Shown one piece after another: positions 16,264 through 23,528 of a stretch of 24,905 nucleotides of DNA. Within the stretch, counting starts at the first letter, position 1. Each line of letters begins with the position of its first letter. The notes below the pieces were generated by a model. It saw nothing but the letters and a program-made list of their open reading frames with translations, did no database searches and was not told where the DNA came from. The DNA lies in NCBI GenBank assembly GCA_036377075.1, contig DASUZB010000063.1, positions 1 through 24,905 on the forward strand. The letters are read 5' to 3'. Source of the DNA: DASUZB01 sp036377075 (GTDB taxonomy: Bacteria > Actinomycetota > CALGFH01). The translations under genes and the position numbers were made by a program.

Positions 16264-17646
16264 TTAGGACTCTCGAGCGTCCTGTGACGCTTCGGTGGTG
16301 GTCACCGACCCGGTCTCCCCCGCCTCGGTCGATTGTCCGGACGCAGCCGCCGCCTCCGCTGGGTTGCCCACCTCCGCATGGTCGACCAGGAACGCGAGCG
16401 CCTTGCTACGCAGGATATCACCGCGGATGACGGCGCTGTCCCTGCCGCCGAGGGCCTTGGCGACTTCCGCCGGGTCGCGTCCGACCCGCTGGGCCTGGCG
16501 CTCGATCTCGGCCTGGACCTCCTCCCCGCTGGCCTCCATGCCCTCGGCGGCGGCCACCGCCTCGAGCACCAGCTGGGCCTTGACGGCCCGCTCGGACTGG
16601 GCGCGCAGGTCCGCCTCGAGCTGCTCCCTGGTCGTCCCGGTCGCCTCGAGGTACTGGTCGAGGGTGGTCCGCATCAGCGCGAGCTGCTGGGCGAACCGGG
16701 TGGTGCGGAACTCCAGCTCGTCGCGGACCAGCGAATCGGGCAGGGGCACCTCGACCTGCTCGAGGTAGGCCTCGAGCACGCGCGTCTCCAGCTCGTTGGC
16801 GACCTGCTCGGCGGCGGCCTTGCCGAGGCGCTCGCGCAGGTCGTCCTTGAGCTCCTCGAGGGTGTCGAACTCGCTGGCCTCCTGGGCGAAGTCGTCGTCG
16901 AGCTTGGGCAGCACCTTGGTCTTGGTCTCCTTGACCAGGACCTGGAAGGTGATGCTCTGACCGGCCAGCTCCTCGCCGAAGCGGTCGGGCAGGGTGACGG
17001 TGAAGCGCAGGATGTCGCCCCGGCGGGTGCCCTCCAGCTCCTTGTCCAGCTCCTCGACCAGGCCGCCCGAGCCGACCTCGTAGAGGAAGTCGCCGCGCGA
17101 CAGCTCCGGCACCTCGACGGTGTGCCTGGTGGCGCGCAGGTCGATCTGGGCGTAGTCACCCTCGGCCAGCGGCCGACCGATCACCTCGAGCTGCGCGACG
17201 CGCTCGCGCAGGCGGTCGAGCTGGCCGTCGACCATCTCGTCGGTGACCTCGATCGCCGGGCGCTCCACCGCGACGCCCCGGTAGCTGGGCAGGTCGAGCT
17301 CCGGCTTGACCTCGACCGTGGCCGAGAACTCGAGCGGGGAGCCCTCCTCCCAGTTCGGCGGGTCGACCTTGCCGCGGGTCAGCGGGCGGACGCCGTGCTC
17401 CTCGATCGCGCGGGCGTAGAACTCGGGCACCGCCTCGTGCTCGATCGCCTCGGCGACCAGCGCGTCGCGGCCGATGCGGGCCTCGATCACGCGGCGTGGC
17501 ACCTTCCCCTTGCGGAAGCCGGGAACGCGCACCTCGTTGGCCAGCCGCCGCGCCGTGCGGTCGATCGCGGAGGCGAGCTCGTCGGGCTCCACGACGACGT
17601 TGATCCGCAGCTTGGTGGGCTCGACGGGCTCGACGGTGCTACGCAC
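16264..17646 (-). CDS. tig: Trigger factor (ribosome-bound chaperone and prolyl isomerase)
   Basis: A 460-residue protein with three domains. The N-terminal ribosome-binding domain carries the signature GFRKGKVP (43-50). The FKBP-type isomerase domain is roughly 150-245 (EGDYAQIDL to SITFQVLV). The helical C-terminal chaperone domain is about 250-425. The last 35 residues are an acidic, Ser/Thr/Ala-rich tail, common in actinobacterial forms. It binds nascent chains at the ribosome exit. The GTG at 17646 has GGAGG five bases upstream. It heads the tig-clpP-clpX group, with a -10-like TATACT about 105 bases upstream. Confidence 0.96.
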   Translation of the reverse strand: MRSTVEPVEPTKLRINVVVEPDELASAIDRTARRLANEVRVPGFRKGKVPRRVIEARIGRDALVAEAIEHEAVPEFYARAIEEHGVRPLTRGKVDPPNWEEGSPLEFSATVEVKPELDLPSYRGVAVERPAIEVTDEMVDGQLDRLRERVAQLEVIGRPLAEGDYAQIDLRATRHTVEVPELSRGDFLYEVGSGGLVEELDKELEGTRRGDILRFTVTLPDRFGEELAGQSITFQVLVKETKTKVLPKLDDDFAQEASEFDTLEELKDDLRERLGKAAAEQVANELETRVLEAYLEQVEVPLPDSLVRDELEFRTTRFAQQLALMRTTLDQYLEATGTTREQLEADLRAQSERAVKAQLVLEAVAAAEGMEASGEEVQAEIERQAQRVGRDPAEVAKALGGRDSAVIRGDILRSKALAFLVDHAEVGNPAEAAAASGQSTEAGETGSVTTTEASQDARES

Positions 17647-17978
17647 GGATGCCTCCGGTGGGCGGGTGGGTCGGGTCGCGCTGGTGCTGGTCTGGAGGCC
17701 GGCCCTACGGGCGCGGCGGGAGAAGCTCGCAAGACGGGCAGGCGCGGGTCAGTATACGCTCGGCCCCTGTCACCGCCCCGCAGGCCGCGGGAGCCGCTGC
17801 CGGGCCGGCGCCCCGGCCGAACCGCCCAGCGCCCTGGTGCGAAGGATCTGGTGGGGACTCCCCAATTCCGGGCGGCGGCTCAGTGCGACGGCGAACTCGC
17901 GGGCCGCCGCCTTTCCACAGAAGCGGCTGGTGGCCTTCCGCCGCTCGATGCGGCTACGGGCCACCTCCCTACCGCCGG
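17647..17978 (-). promoter_or_regulatory. Upstream region of tig with a -10-like element
   Basis: This is a 332-base gap. On the minus strand TATACT (17751-17756, five of six matches) could be the -10 of the tig operon, with transcription from about 17744, but no -35 is found at 16-18 bases. GTGACA is present, only 11 bases away. A short inverted repeat, TGGGGACTCCCCA, lies near 17852-17864. After the antiporter gene stop, GCCGC and GCGGC form a weak hairpin with no T-run. A 64-codon minus-strand frame at 17770-17964 has no ribosome site and is not accepted as a gene. Confidence 0.35.
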
Positions 17979-20663
17979 TCAGGTCCCGAGGAGCTGGCTG
18001 GCGAGGGCCGAGCCGAGCCGGTCGGCGGCGGAGCGGTCGAGCAGGTTGCCGGCGGCGTCGGTGACGTGGAACAGGTCGTCGGCCTGCCCGCCGTCGCCGC
18101 CGACGCGCGCCAGGCGGACGTCGACGTGCTGCCTGGCCAGTTCCAAGAGCAGCTCGTAGAGCAGGCCGGGGCGGTCGGGGGCGCGCACCTGCACGACGCT
18201 GTGCCAGGGCGAGGCGTCGGCGTCGACCCGGACCAGCACCGGACCGGCCGCCGCGCCGCGACGTGACGGTGCGAGCCGCTCGCCGGCGACCGAGCGGCGC
18301 AGGGCGTCCTCGACCTGCTCGGGCGGGGCCGTCCCGGTCACGTGGAAGACGTCGACGACCAGCCCGTCCGGCCAGGTCGACGCATGCGCCCGCGCGACGT
18401 CCATGCCGCTGGCCGCCAGCGCCCCGGCGAGCCGTGCGAGCAGGCCAGGCCGGTCGCGCGCGACCACGTCCACCCGCCAGGCGCCGGCGCCCTCCCCCAC
18501 CAGCGCCACGCGCAGCTCGTGCCGGTCCGGCGGCGGGTCGGCCATGGCGAGGTGGCCGGCGATCACCTCCGGCGGCTGGGCCAGCAGGTAGCGGCGAGGG
18601 GCGCTGGCGAGCCAGGCGCGCGCGTCGTGGGGCGGCTGGCCGTTGGCGGCCCGCTCGGCCTCGGCGCGGCGCCGGCGCAGAAGGTTCTCCGCCTTCCGGT
18701 CGGTCAGGCCCGGCTCGGCCAGGGCGGCGAGCACCACCCGCAACAGCTCGTCGAGCAGCCCGCGGCGCCAGCCCTCCCACTCGCCCTGCTCGCCCCGCTC
18801 GGCGAGGGCGAGCAGGTAGGCGGCGCGCGCCTGCTCGGCGCTGCCGAGCCGCGCCGCCAGGTTCAGCACCTGCTCCTCGTCGTGGGAGTCGAGGTGGACC
18901 GCCGCCTCCGCCAGGTCGCCTTCCTCGCCGACCAGGGCGGCGACCGCCTCCTCGTCGCGGGCGCCGAGGCCCAGCCGCGCGGCCGTCCGCCGGGCCAGCG
19001 CCACCCCGGCCCGCGCCGAGCCACTCCGCGCCACCGCCCGGATCAGGCCGGCGAGCAGCAGGTTGTCCGGGCGCTGCAACGCCAGCCAGACGGAGGCGGC
19101 CGCCGCGTCGTGGCCGGGGGCCGCCAGCCGGGCCAGCGCGGTCACTTGGTGCCAGGGCGCGTCACCGCGTCGGTCGGGCCGCCCCAGGCGGGCCCGGGCC
19201 ACCTCGGGCAGGTAGCGGGACAGCAGCCCGGTCCCCTCCAGGAAGGCCCAGGAGGCGTCGCCGCCCCAGCGCAGCAGCGCCTGCAGCTCCGCCAGCAGCG
19301 GTGGCGACCATGCCACCGGCTCGCTGCCGCCCTCGGAGAGCCAGGCGAGCAGGCGCGGCCCCGGCCGCGCCCCGCTCGCCAGCCGGGCGGCGCGAAGCCC
19401 GAGCAGCGCCCGCGTCCCGGGCGACGGCTCCCCGCTGAGGTCGAGGACGCCGCCGCGGACCACCAGCTCGCCCGGGGGGCCGGAGGGGTCGAGGGACGAC
19501 GGCGCCGCCCTCGGGTGGCGGGCGAGGCGCCAGCGCAGCAGCGGCGGCGTGACGAATGTGGTGGCGACCACCACGAGCAGCAAGGTGCTGAAGGCGTCGC
19601 GGTCGATCACCCCGAGGCGCAGGCCGATGCTCGCGAACACCAGGCCGACCTCGCCGCGCGGCAGCATGCCGAAGCCCACCAGAGCCAGGTCCATACCCCT
19701 GCCGGCGACCAGGCCGGCGAGCACCTTGCCGACCACCGCGGCGGCGAGCAGCAGCCCGGCGAGGGCGAGCGCGCGCGGCCGCAGCAGCGCCGCCGGCTCG
19801 GCGTCGATGCCGATCTGCAGGAAGAACACGGGCACGAAGACGTGCGCGATCGGCGCCAGGCTGGCGCCGATCGTGGTGCTGGCGCGGCTGCGCGCCAGCA
19901 CCACGCCGGCGACGAAGGCGCCGACGATCGGGGCGAGCCGGACCAACTCGGCCAGGCGCGCGAACGCGAGCGTGAAGGCGAGGGCCAGCGCGATCAGGGT
20001 GCCGTCCGAGCGGGCCAGCCGCTCGATCCAGGCAAACAGCAGCGGCGCCAGGCGCACGCCCACGACCACCCCGACGACCAGGAAGCCGACCGCCGCGCCG
20101 ACCACCGGCAGCATCCCGGGAAGGTCGACCGAGCCACCGGCGACCAACCGCACCATCACCGCCAGGATCATCAGCCCGATGACGTCGTCGGCGACGGCGG
20201 CGCCGAGCACCGTGCGGGCCTCCGCCCGCGACAGCGCCCCCAGGTCGCCGAAGACCCTGGCGGTGACGCCGACGCTGGTGGCGGTCAGCGCCGCGCCCAT
20301 GAACAGCTCGACGTGGTGGCCGTGGCCGGCCAGCCCGGTGAGGCGCAGGCCGAGGTAGCCGAGGGCGAACGGCAGCGCCACCCCGACGGCCGCCACCGAG
20401 AGCGCCGACCGCCCCACGCGCAGCAGCTCGGTCAGCTCGGTCTCGAGTCCGACCTGGAGCAGCAGCAACAGCACGCCCAGCTCGCCGAGGACCGCGAGGA
20501 CCTGGTCGCCGCCGACCAGCCCGAGGACGGACGGACCGATCAGCACGCCGACGACCAGCTCGCCGAGCACGGCGGGCTGGCCGAGGCGCTCCGACAGCTC
20601 GGCACCCACCTTCGCTGCGACCAGGACGACCAGGACGTGCAGCAGGACGGTGCCGACATCCAA
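17979..20663 (-). CDS. CPA2-type Na+/H+ antiporter fused to degenerate GlnD HD region and two ACT domains
   Basis: An 894-residue fusion in one uninterrupted frame. Residues 1-380 form a cation:proton antiporter (CPA2/Kef-NapA family) of about 12-13 helices with a DD ion-site pair (Asp159-Asp160, AVADDVIG) and Lys313 in GKVLAG. DD rather than QD suggests electrogenic Na+/H+ exchange. Residues 400-650 match the GlnD middle region (GELVVRGG, GTGLLSRYLPE, WHQVT), but the HD residues are lost (LIRAVA where GlnD has LLHDIG). Residues 727-795 and 820-892 are ACT domains (DRPGLLARLAGAL, DRPGLLYELLLEL). The GlnD nucleotidyltransferase domain is absent. The TTG at 20663 has GGGAGGAG nine bases upstream; an in-frame GTG at 20696 is a weaker choice. 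It is the last gene of the amtB cluster. Confidence 0.9.
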   Translation of the reverse strand: MDVGTVLLHVLVVLVAAKVGAELSERLGQPAVLGELVVGVLIGPSVLGLVGGDQVLAVLGELGVLLLLLQVGLETELTELLRVGRSALSVAAVGVALPFALGYLGLRLTGLAGHGHHVELFMGAALTATSVGVTARVFGDLGALSRAEARTVLGAAVADDVIGLMILAVMVRLVAGGSVDLPGMLPVVGAAVGFLVVGVVVGVRLAPLLFAWIERLARSDGTLIALALAFTLAFARLAELVRLAPIVGAFVAGVVLARSRASTTIGASLAPIAHVFVPVFFLQIGIDAEPAALLRPRALALAGLLLAAAVVGKVLAGLVAGRGMDLALVGFGMLPRGEVGLVFASIGLRLGVIDRDAFSTLLLVVVATTFVTPPLLRWRLARHPRAAPSSLDPSGPPGELVVRGGVLDLSGEPSPGTRALLGLRAARLASGARPGPRLLAWLSEGGSEPVAWSPPLLAELQALLRWGGDASWAFLEGTGLLSRYLPEVARARLGRPDRRGDAPWHQVTALARLAAPGHDAAAASVWLALQRPDNLLLAGLIRAVARSGSARAGVALARRTAARLGLGARDEEAVAALVGEEGDLAEAAVHLDSHDEEQVLNLAARLGSAEQARAAYLLALAERGEQGEWEGWRRGLLDELLRVVLAALAEPGLTDRKAENLLRRRRAEAERAANGQPPHDARAWLASAPRRYLLAQPPEVIAGHLAMADPPPDRHELRVALVGEGAGAWRVDVVARDRPGLLARLAGALAASGMDVARAHASTWPDGLVVDVFHVTGTAPPEQVEDALRRSVAGERLAPSRRGAAAGPVLVRVDADASPWHSVVQVRAPDRPGLLYELLLELARQHVDVRLARVGGDGGQADDLFHVTDAAGNLLDRSAADRLGSALASQLLGT

Positions 20664-20710
20664 GGGGCGAGTCTCCTCCCAGCCGACCGCTTCCACCGGC
20701 TTCGGCGAGG

Positions 20711-21292
20711 CTACTGCTCGGGCGTGGCGTCCCCGTTTCGCGCCTGTGTCCGGCGCGTTTCCTGCGGCCTGGGCGGGTCGGGCTGGTGGCCGGCCCACTC
20801 CGGGTCGTGCGGCAGCAGCACGTAGCCCTTCCCCTGCACGTTGCGGATCTCGAGGCCCAACGGGGCGAGGCGGCGCCGCAGGCGCAGGATGTGGACCCGC
20901 ACCGAGGTCGGGTCGGGCGGGTCGTCGGGCCACACCTGGCGGATCAGCTCCTCGAGCGCCACGATGCCGCCGAACCGGTCGGCGAGGGCCTGGAAGAGGC
21001 GCCGTACCGTCGGCGACAGCCATACCGAGTGGCCGCGGTAGGTCAGCTTCCCGTCCTCGCTGACGGTCATGGGGACGCGGGCGCGGTGCCGCGCCGAGCG
21101 CCGCTCGAGCGCCAGGATCCGCGCCCGGACGTCCTGGTCGTCGGCTGGCAGGCGGACCCAGTCCTGCAGGCAGTCGCTGTCCTCGGGCGGCGGCGCCTCC
21201 GGCGCCACCAGCAGCAGCCGCGGGACCCCGACCGCCGACAGGCGCTCGAGGTCCGCGGCATGGTCCGGCCACAGCACCAGAACGACGTCCAC
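20711..21292 (-). CDS. OmpR/PhoB-type winged-helix regulator with a half receiver domain
   Basis: A 193-residue DNA-binding protein. Residues 75-165 form an OmpR-type winged helix: LSPTVRRLFQALAD, the recognition region PTSVRVHILRLRRRL, and the wing QGKGYVLL. Residues 1-70 resemble only the second half of a receiver domain (PRLLLVAPEA, DWVRLPADDQDVRARILAL). The phosphorylated Asp and acidic pocket are missing, so phosphorylation by a kinase is unlikely. The C-terminal 28 residues are polar and basic. GlnR, the actinobacterial nitrogen regulator, is also an orphan OmpR-type protein with an atypical receiver, but this protein is shorter and I do not call it GlnR. The GTG start at 21292 lacks a strong ribosome site; it is 21 bases after the previous gene. 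Confidence 0.85.
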   Translation of the reverse strand: MDVVLVLWPDHAADLERLSAVGVPRLLLVAPEAPPPEDSDCLQDWVRLPADDQDVRARILALERRSARHRARVPMTVSEDGKLTYRGHSVWLSPTVRRLFQALADRFGGIVALEELIRQVWPDDPPDPTSVRVHILRLRRRLAPLGLEIRNVQGKGYVLLPHDPEWAGHQPDPPRPQETRRTQARNGDATPEQ

Positions 21293-21313
21293 AGGCGTCG
21301 CCGCCAGCCAGAA

Positions 21314-21730
21314 TCAGTGCCTAGCGGCGAGCAGCAGGAGCAGCAGGAGCAACGCGGGCAGGAGCAGGAAGCGGAAACCTCCTTCCCGTAGCAGCCGCCC
21401 GAGCGGCGCCGACGGGCGCAGCCCGGCGCTCGTGCGCCCGGTGCGTGCCGCCCGCATCCCGGTCACCGTCAGGGCAGCGCACAGCCCCAGCGCCACCAGG
21501 TAGGCCCAGTCCGGGGCGCTCGCCGCGGCGAGCGCCCCGAGGGCGGCCAGGAACACCAGTGGGGTCGCCAGGCGCAGCAGCAGCCCCTTGGCGTAGCGCG
21601 GATGGGCACCGCGGAGGTGGCCCATCCGCGCCGTGAACGACCCCGGCAGGCGGGTGCCGCACAGCTCGCAGCGGTCGGGCCCGCCGGTTGCGCCTGCCGG
21701 CTTCGCCCTCGCCTTAGCCTTCGCGGCCAC
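21314..21730 (-). CDS. Small zinc-finger-like membrane protein
   Basis: A 138-residue protein. After a basic, Ala/Lys-rich start comes CELCGTRLPGSFTARMGHLRGAH: a CxxC pair followed by two histidines, the spacing of a C2H2-type zinc finger, at about 22-44. Then come two hydrophobic segments (about 53-72 and 73-92), a basic loop, and a C-terminal leucine-rich helix (LLLPALLLLLLLLAA). The GTG at 21730 has GAGGAGG about eight bases upstream. Longer open sequence upstream overlaps amtB and is not real. It sits 20 bases after amtB, where glnK is commonly found, and 21 bases before the regulator gene. The function is unknown; the finger could bind a partner at the membrane. Confidence 0.75.
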   Translation of the reverse strand: MAAKAKARAKPAGATGGPDRCELCGTRLPGSFTARMGHLRGAHPRYAKGLLLRLATPLVFLAALGALAAASAPDWAYLVALGLCAALTVTGMRAARTGRTSAGLRPSAPLGRLLREGGFRFLLLPALLLLLLLLAARH

Positions 21731-21750
21731 CGCAGTCGCCTCCTCTCTTC

Positions 21751-23334
21751 TCAGGCCGGGGCCGTGACCCCGCCGCCGACGGTCGTGGGGACGCCCTCGT
21801 CGACGTCGGTGTAGGCGGGCGCGCCCATCTCCGGCACGTCGAGGCCGGCCAGCTCGTCCTCGGGCTTGGAGCGGATGCCCTGGAGCCGGTCCTGCACCTT
21901 GAAGAACAGCCAGCCGCCGCCGAAGGCCCACACCACGATCACCGCGCAGCCGACCAGCTCGGCGACCAGCTGCCCGGCGTCGCCGTAGAACAGGCCCTTG
22001 ACGGTGCCGTCCACCCCGTTCCAGCCAGCCCCGTAGGTGCCGTCGGCGAACAGGCCGAGCCCGATCAGGCCCCAGAGGCCGCAAGTGCCGTGGACCGAGA
22101 CCGCCCCGACCGGGTCGTCGACCCGGCGCCGCTCGATGAATAGGATCGACTCGATCACCAGCACGCCGGCCACCGCGCCGATGATCAGCGCGCCCGAAGG
22201 GGAGACGAAGCCGGAGGGCGCGGTGATCGCCACCAGCCCGGCGAGCATGCCGTTGGCGGACATGCCCGGGTCGGGCTTCTTGAACGGCGCCCGGTTCCAG
22301 GCCCAGAACATCGCCGCGACCGCGCCCGCCGCCGAGGCGAGCATGGTGTTCACCGCCACCACCGAGATGCGCAGGTCGGTGGCTGCCAGGGTGGAGCCTG
22401 GGTTGAAGCCGAACCAGCCGAACGCCAGGATGAACGTGCCCAGCAGCGCCATCGTCAGGTTGTGCGGTGCCAGCAGGTTCGCGCTGCCGTCCTTGTTGAA
22501 CTTGCCGAGCCGTGGCCCGATGACCATGGCTCCGGCCAGGCCGGTGAAGCCGCCGATGGCATGGACCACCCCGGAGCCGGCGAAGTCGACGTAGCCGTGC
22601 CCGAGGCTCGCCTTGGAGCCGAGCTGGGCGAGCCAGCCGCCGCCCCAGGCCCACATGCCGAAGAGCGGGTAGATGACGATCGACATCCAGAAGCCGTAGA
22701 CGACGAACGCGGAGAACTTCCAGCGTTCGGCCATCGCCCCGGTCACGATCGTCGCGGCGGTGTCCATGAACACCAGGTTGAACAGGAAGTGGGCCATCAC
22801 CCCGACGTCGTAGATGCCGTTGAAGGCGAAGCCCTTGGTGCCGAACAGCCCCCAGTCACCGAGGTGGAACGCGCCGGTGAGCGGGTTGGTGCCGCCGAGG
22901 TTGGCGATGTGGCCGACGCCGCCGAACATCAGCGCGTAGCCGGCGAACCAGAAGCCGAGGATGCCGATCCCGTAGATCATGAAGTTGGTCATCATCACGT
23001 GGGCGGCGTTCTTCCTGCGGCAGAAGCCGGTCTCCACCAGCGCGAAGCCGGCCTGCATGAACATCACCAGGAAGCCGGCGACCAGCGTCCAGGTGAAGTT
23101 GATGGCGATCTTGTTCTTGCCGGCGGCGTCGCTGACCGGGGTCGCCTGGTCGACCCCGATGTCGGACGAAGCGCCGGTGACGTCGCCGCAGGGATCGCCG
23201 GCGGCCGCGCCCGAGGCGACCTTGCCGCCACACGGCGGAGGGCTTTCCTGGGCCTGGGCCGCACTCGCCCACAGGCCGAGCAACGCCACCACGACCACGG
23301 TGAGCAACAGGGCACCACGCATCCGTGCAAGCAC
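21751..23334 (-). CDS. amtB: Ammonium transporter (Amt/MEP/Rh family)
   Basis: A 527-residue ammonium channel. An N-terminal signal peptide (1-29, ending AQA) is followed by a short extracytoplasmic segment with two cysteines (35, 49), then 11 expected membrane helices. The twin pore histidines are His258 (GSGVVHAIGG) and His415 (SVHGTCG). The Amt signatures DFAGSGVVH and HNLTMALLGTFILAFGWFGFN are clear. The cytoplasmic tail (PEDELAGLDVPEMGAPAY) matches the conserved Amt tail that contacts PII proteins. The GTG at 23334 has GAGGAGG about nine bases upstream; Met5 is an alternative. It heads the four-gene cluster ending in the antiporter-GlnD fusion. No PII gene follows it. Confidence 0.95.
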   Translation of the reverse strand: MLARMRGALLLTVVVVALLGLWASAAQAQESPPPCGGKVASGAAAGDPCGDVTGASSDIGVDQATPVSDAAGKNKIAINFTWTLVAGFLVMFMQAGFALVETGFCRRKNAAHVMMTNFMIYGIGILGFWFAGYALMFGGVGHIANLGGTNPLTGAFHLGDWGLFGTKGFAFNGIYDVGVMAHFLFNLVFMDTAATIVTGAMAERWKFSAFVVYGFWMSIVIYPLFGMWAWGGGWLAQLGSKASLGHGYVDFAGSGVVHAIGGFTGLAGAMVIGPRLGKFNKDGSANLLAPHNLTMALLGTFILAFGWFGFNPGSTLAATDLRISVVAVNTMLASAAGAVAAMFWAWNRAPFKKPDPGMSANGMLAGLVAITAPSGFVSPSGALIIGAVAGVLVIESILFIERRRVDDPVGAVSVHGTCGLWGLIGLGLFADGTYGAGWNGVDGTVKGLFYGDAGQLVAELVGCAVIVVWAFGGGWLFFKVQDRLQGIRSKPEDELAGLDVPEMGAPAYTDVDEGVPTTVGGGVTAPA

Positions 23335-23399
23335 GACCGTCGTCCTCCTCCTCGTTGGTGCGGCTGGAGCTGGCCGGCTCGCCGATGAGGGCCGCGGTC

Positions 23400-23475
23400 A
23401 CGGTAGGAAGGCTTCGTTGCGAGCGGGTGAGCTGCCTGTTACGGGTCCGCGCCTGGCTTGTTTCCGGTTTGTATC
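23400..23475 (-). promoter_or_regulatory. Candidate GlnR-like operator array and amtB promoter
   Basis: Read on the minus strand, five-base blocks recur at exactly 11-bp steps: GATAC (23471-23475), GAAAC (23460-23464), GGCGC, GTAAC (23438-23442), CTCAC, GCAAC (23416-23420). The GlnR consensus is GTNAC-N6-GAAAC repeated at 11-bp steps. GAAAC and GTAAC match it, GATAC misses one base, and the other blocks match poorly. A minus-strand -10-like TACCGT lies at 23400-23405, placing the array about 22-80 bp upstream of the likely start, as expected for an activator site. The same 194-base gap must drive the divergent aldolase gene; plus-strand TACCCT (23489-23494) is its possible -10. Confidence 0.4.
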
Positions 23476-23528
23476 GTCACGTCGGCAGTACCCTTCGGAG
23501 GGGACGGCGCGAGCGTGGAGGAGTCACC

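Noticed and set aside
17770..17964. A 64-codon basic minus-strand frame between the antiporter gene and tig
   Set aside because: Its GTG directly abuts GGGAG with no spacing, its third-position GC is lower than its neighbours, and it overlaps the likely tig promoter.
20664..21272. A 203-residue N-terminal extension of the antiporter fusion
   Set aside because: It overlaps the winged-helix gene in another frame and is Arg/Pro/Ala-rich. The TTG at 20663 has a strong ribosome site and begins exactly at the first membrane helix.
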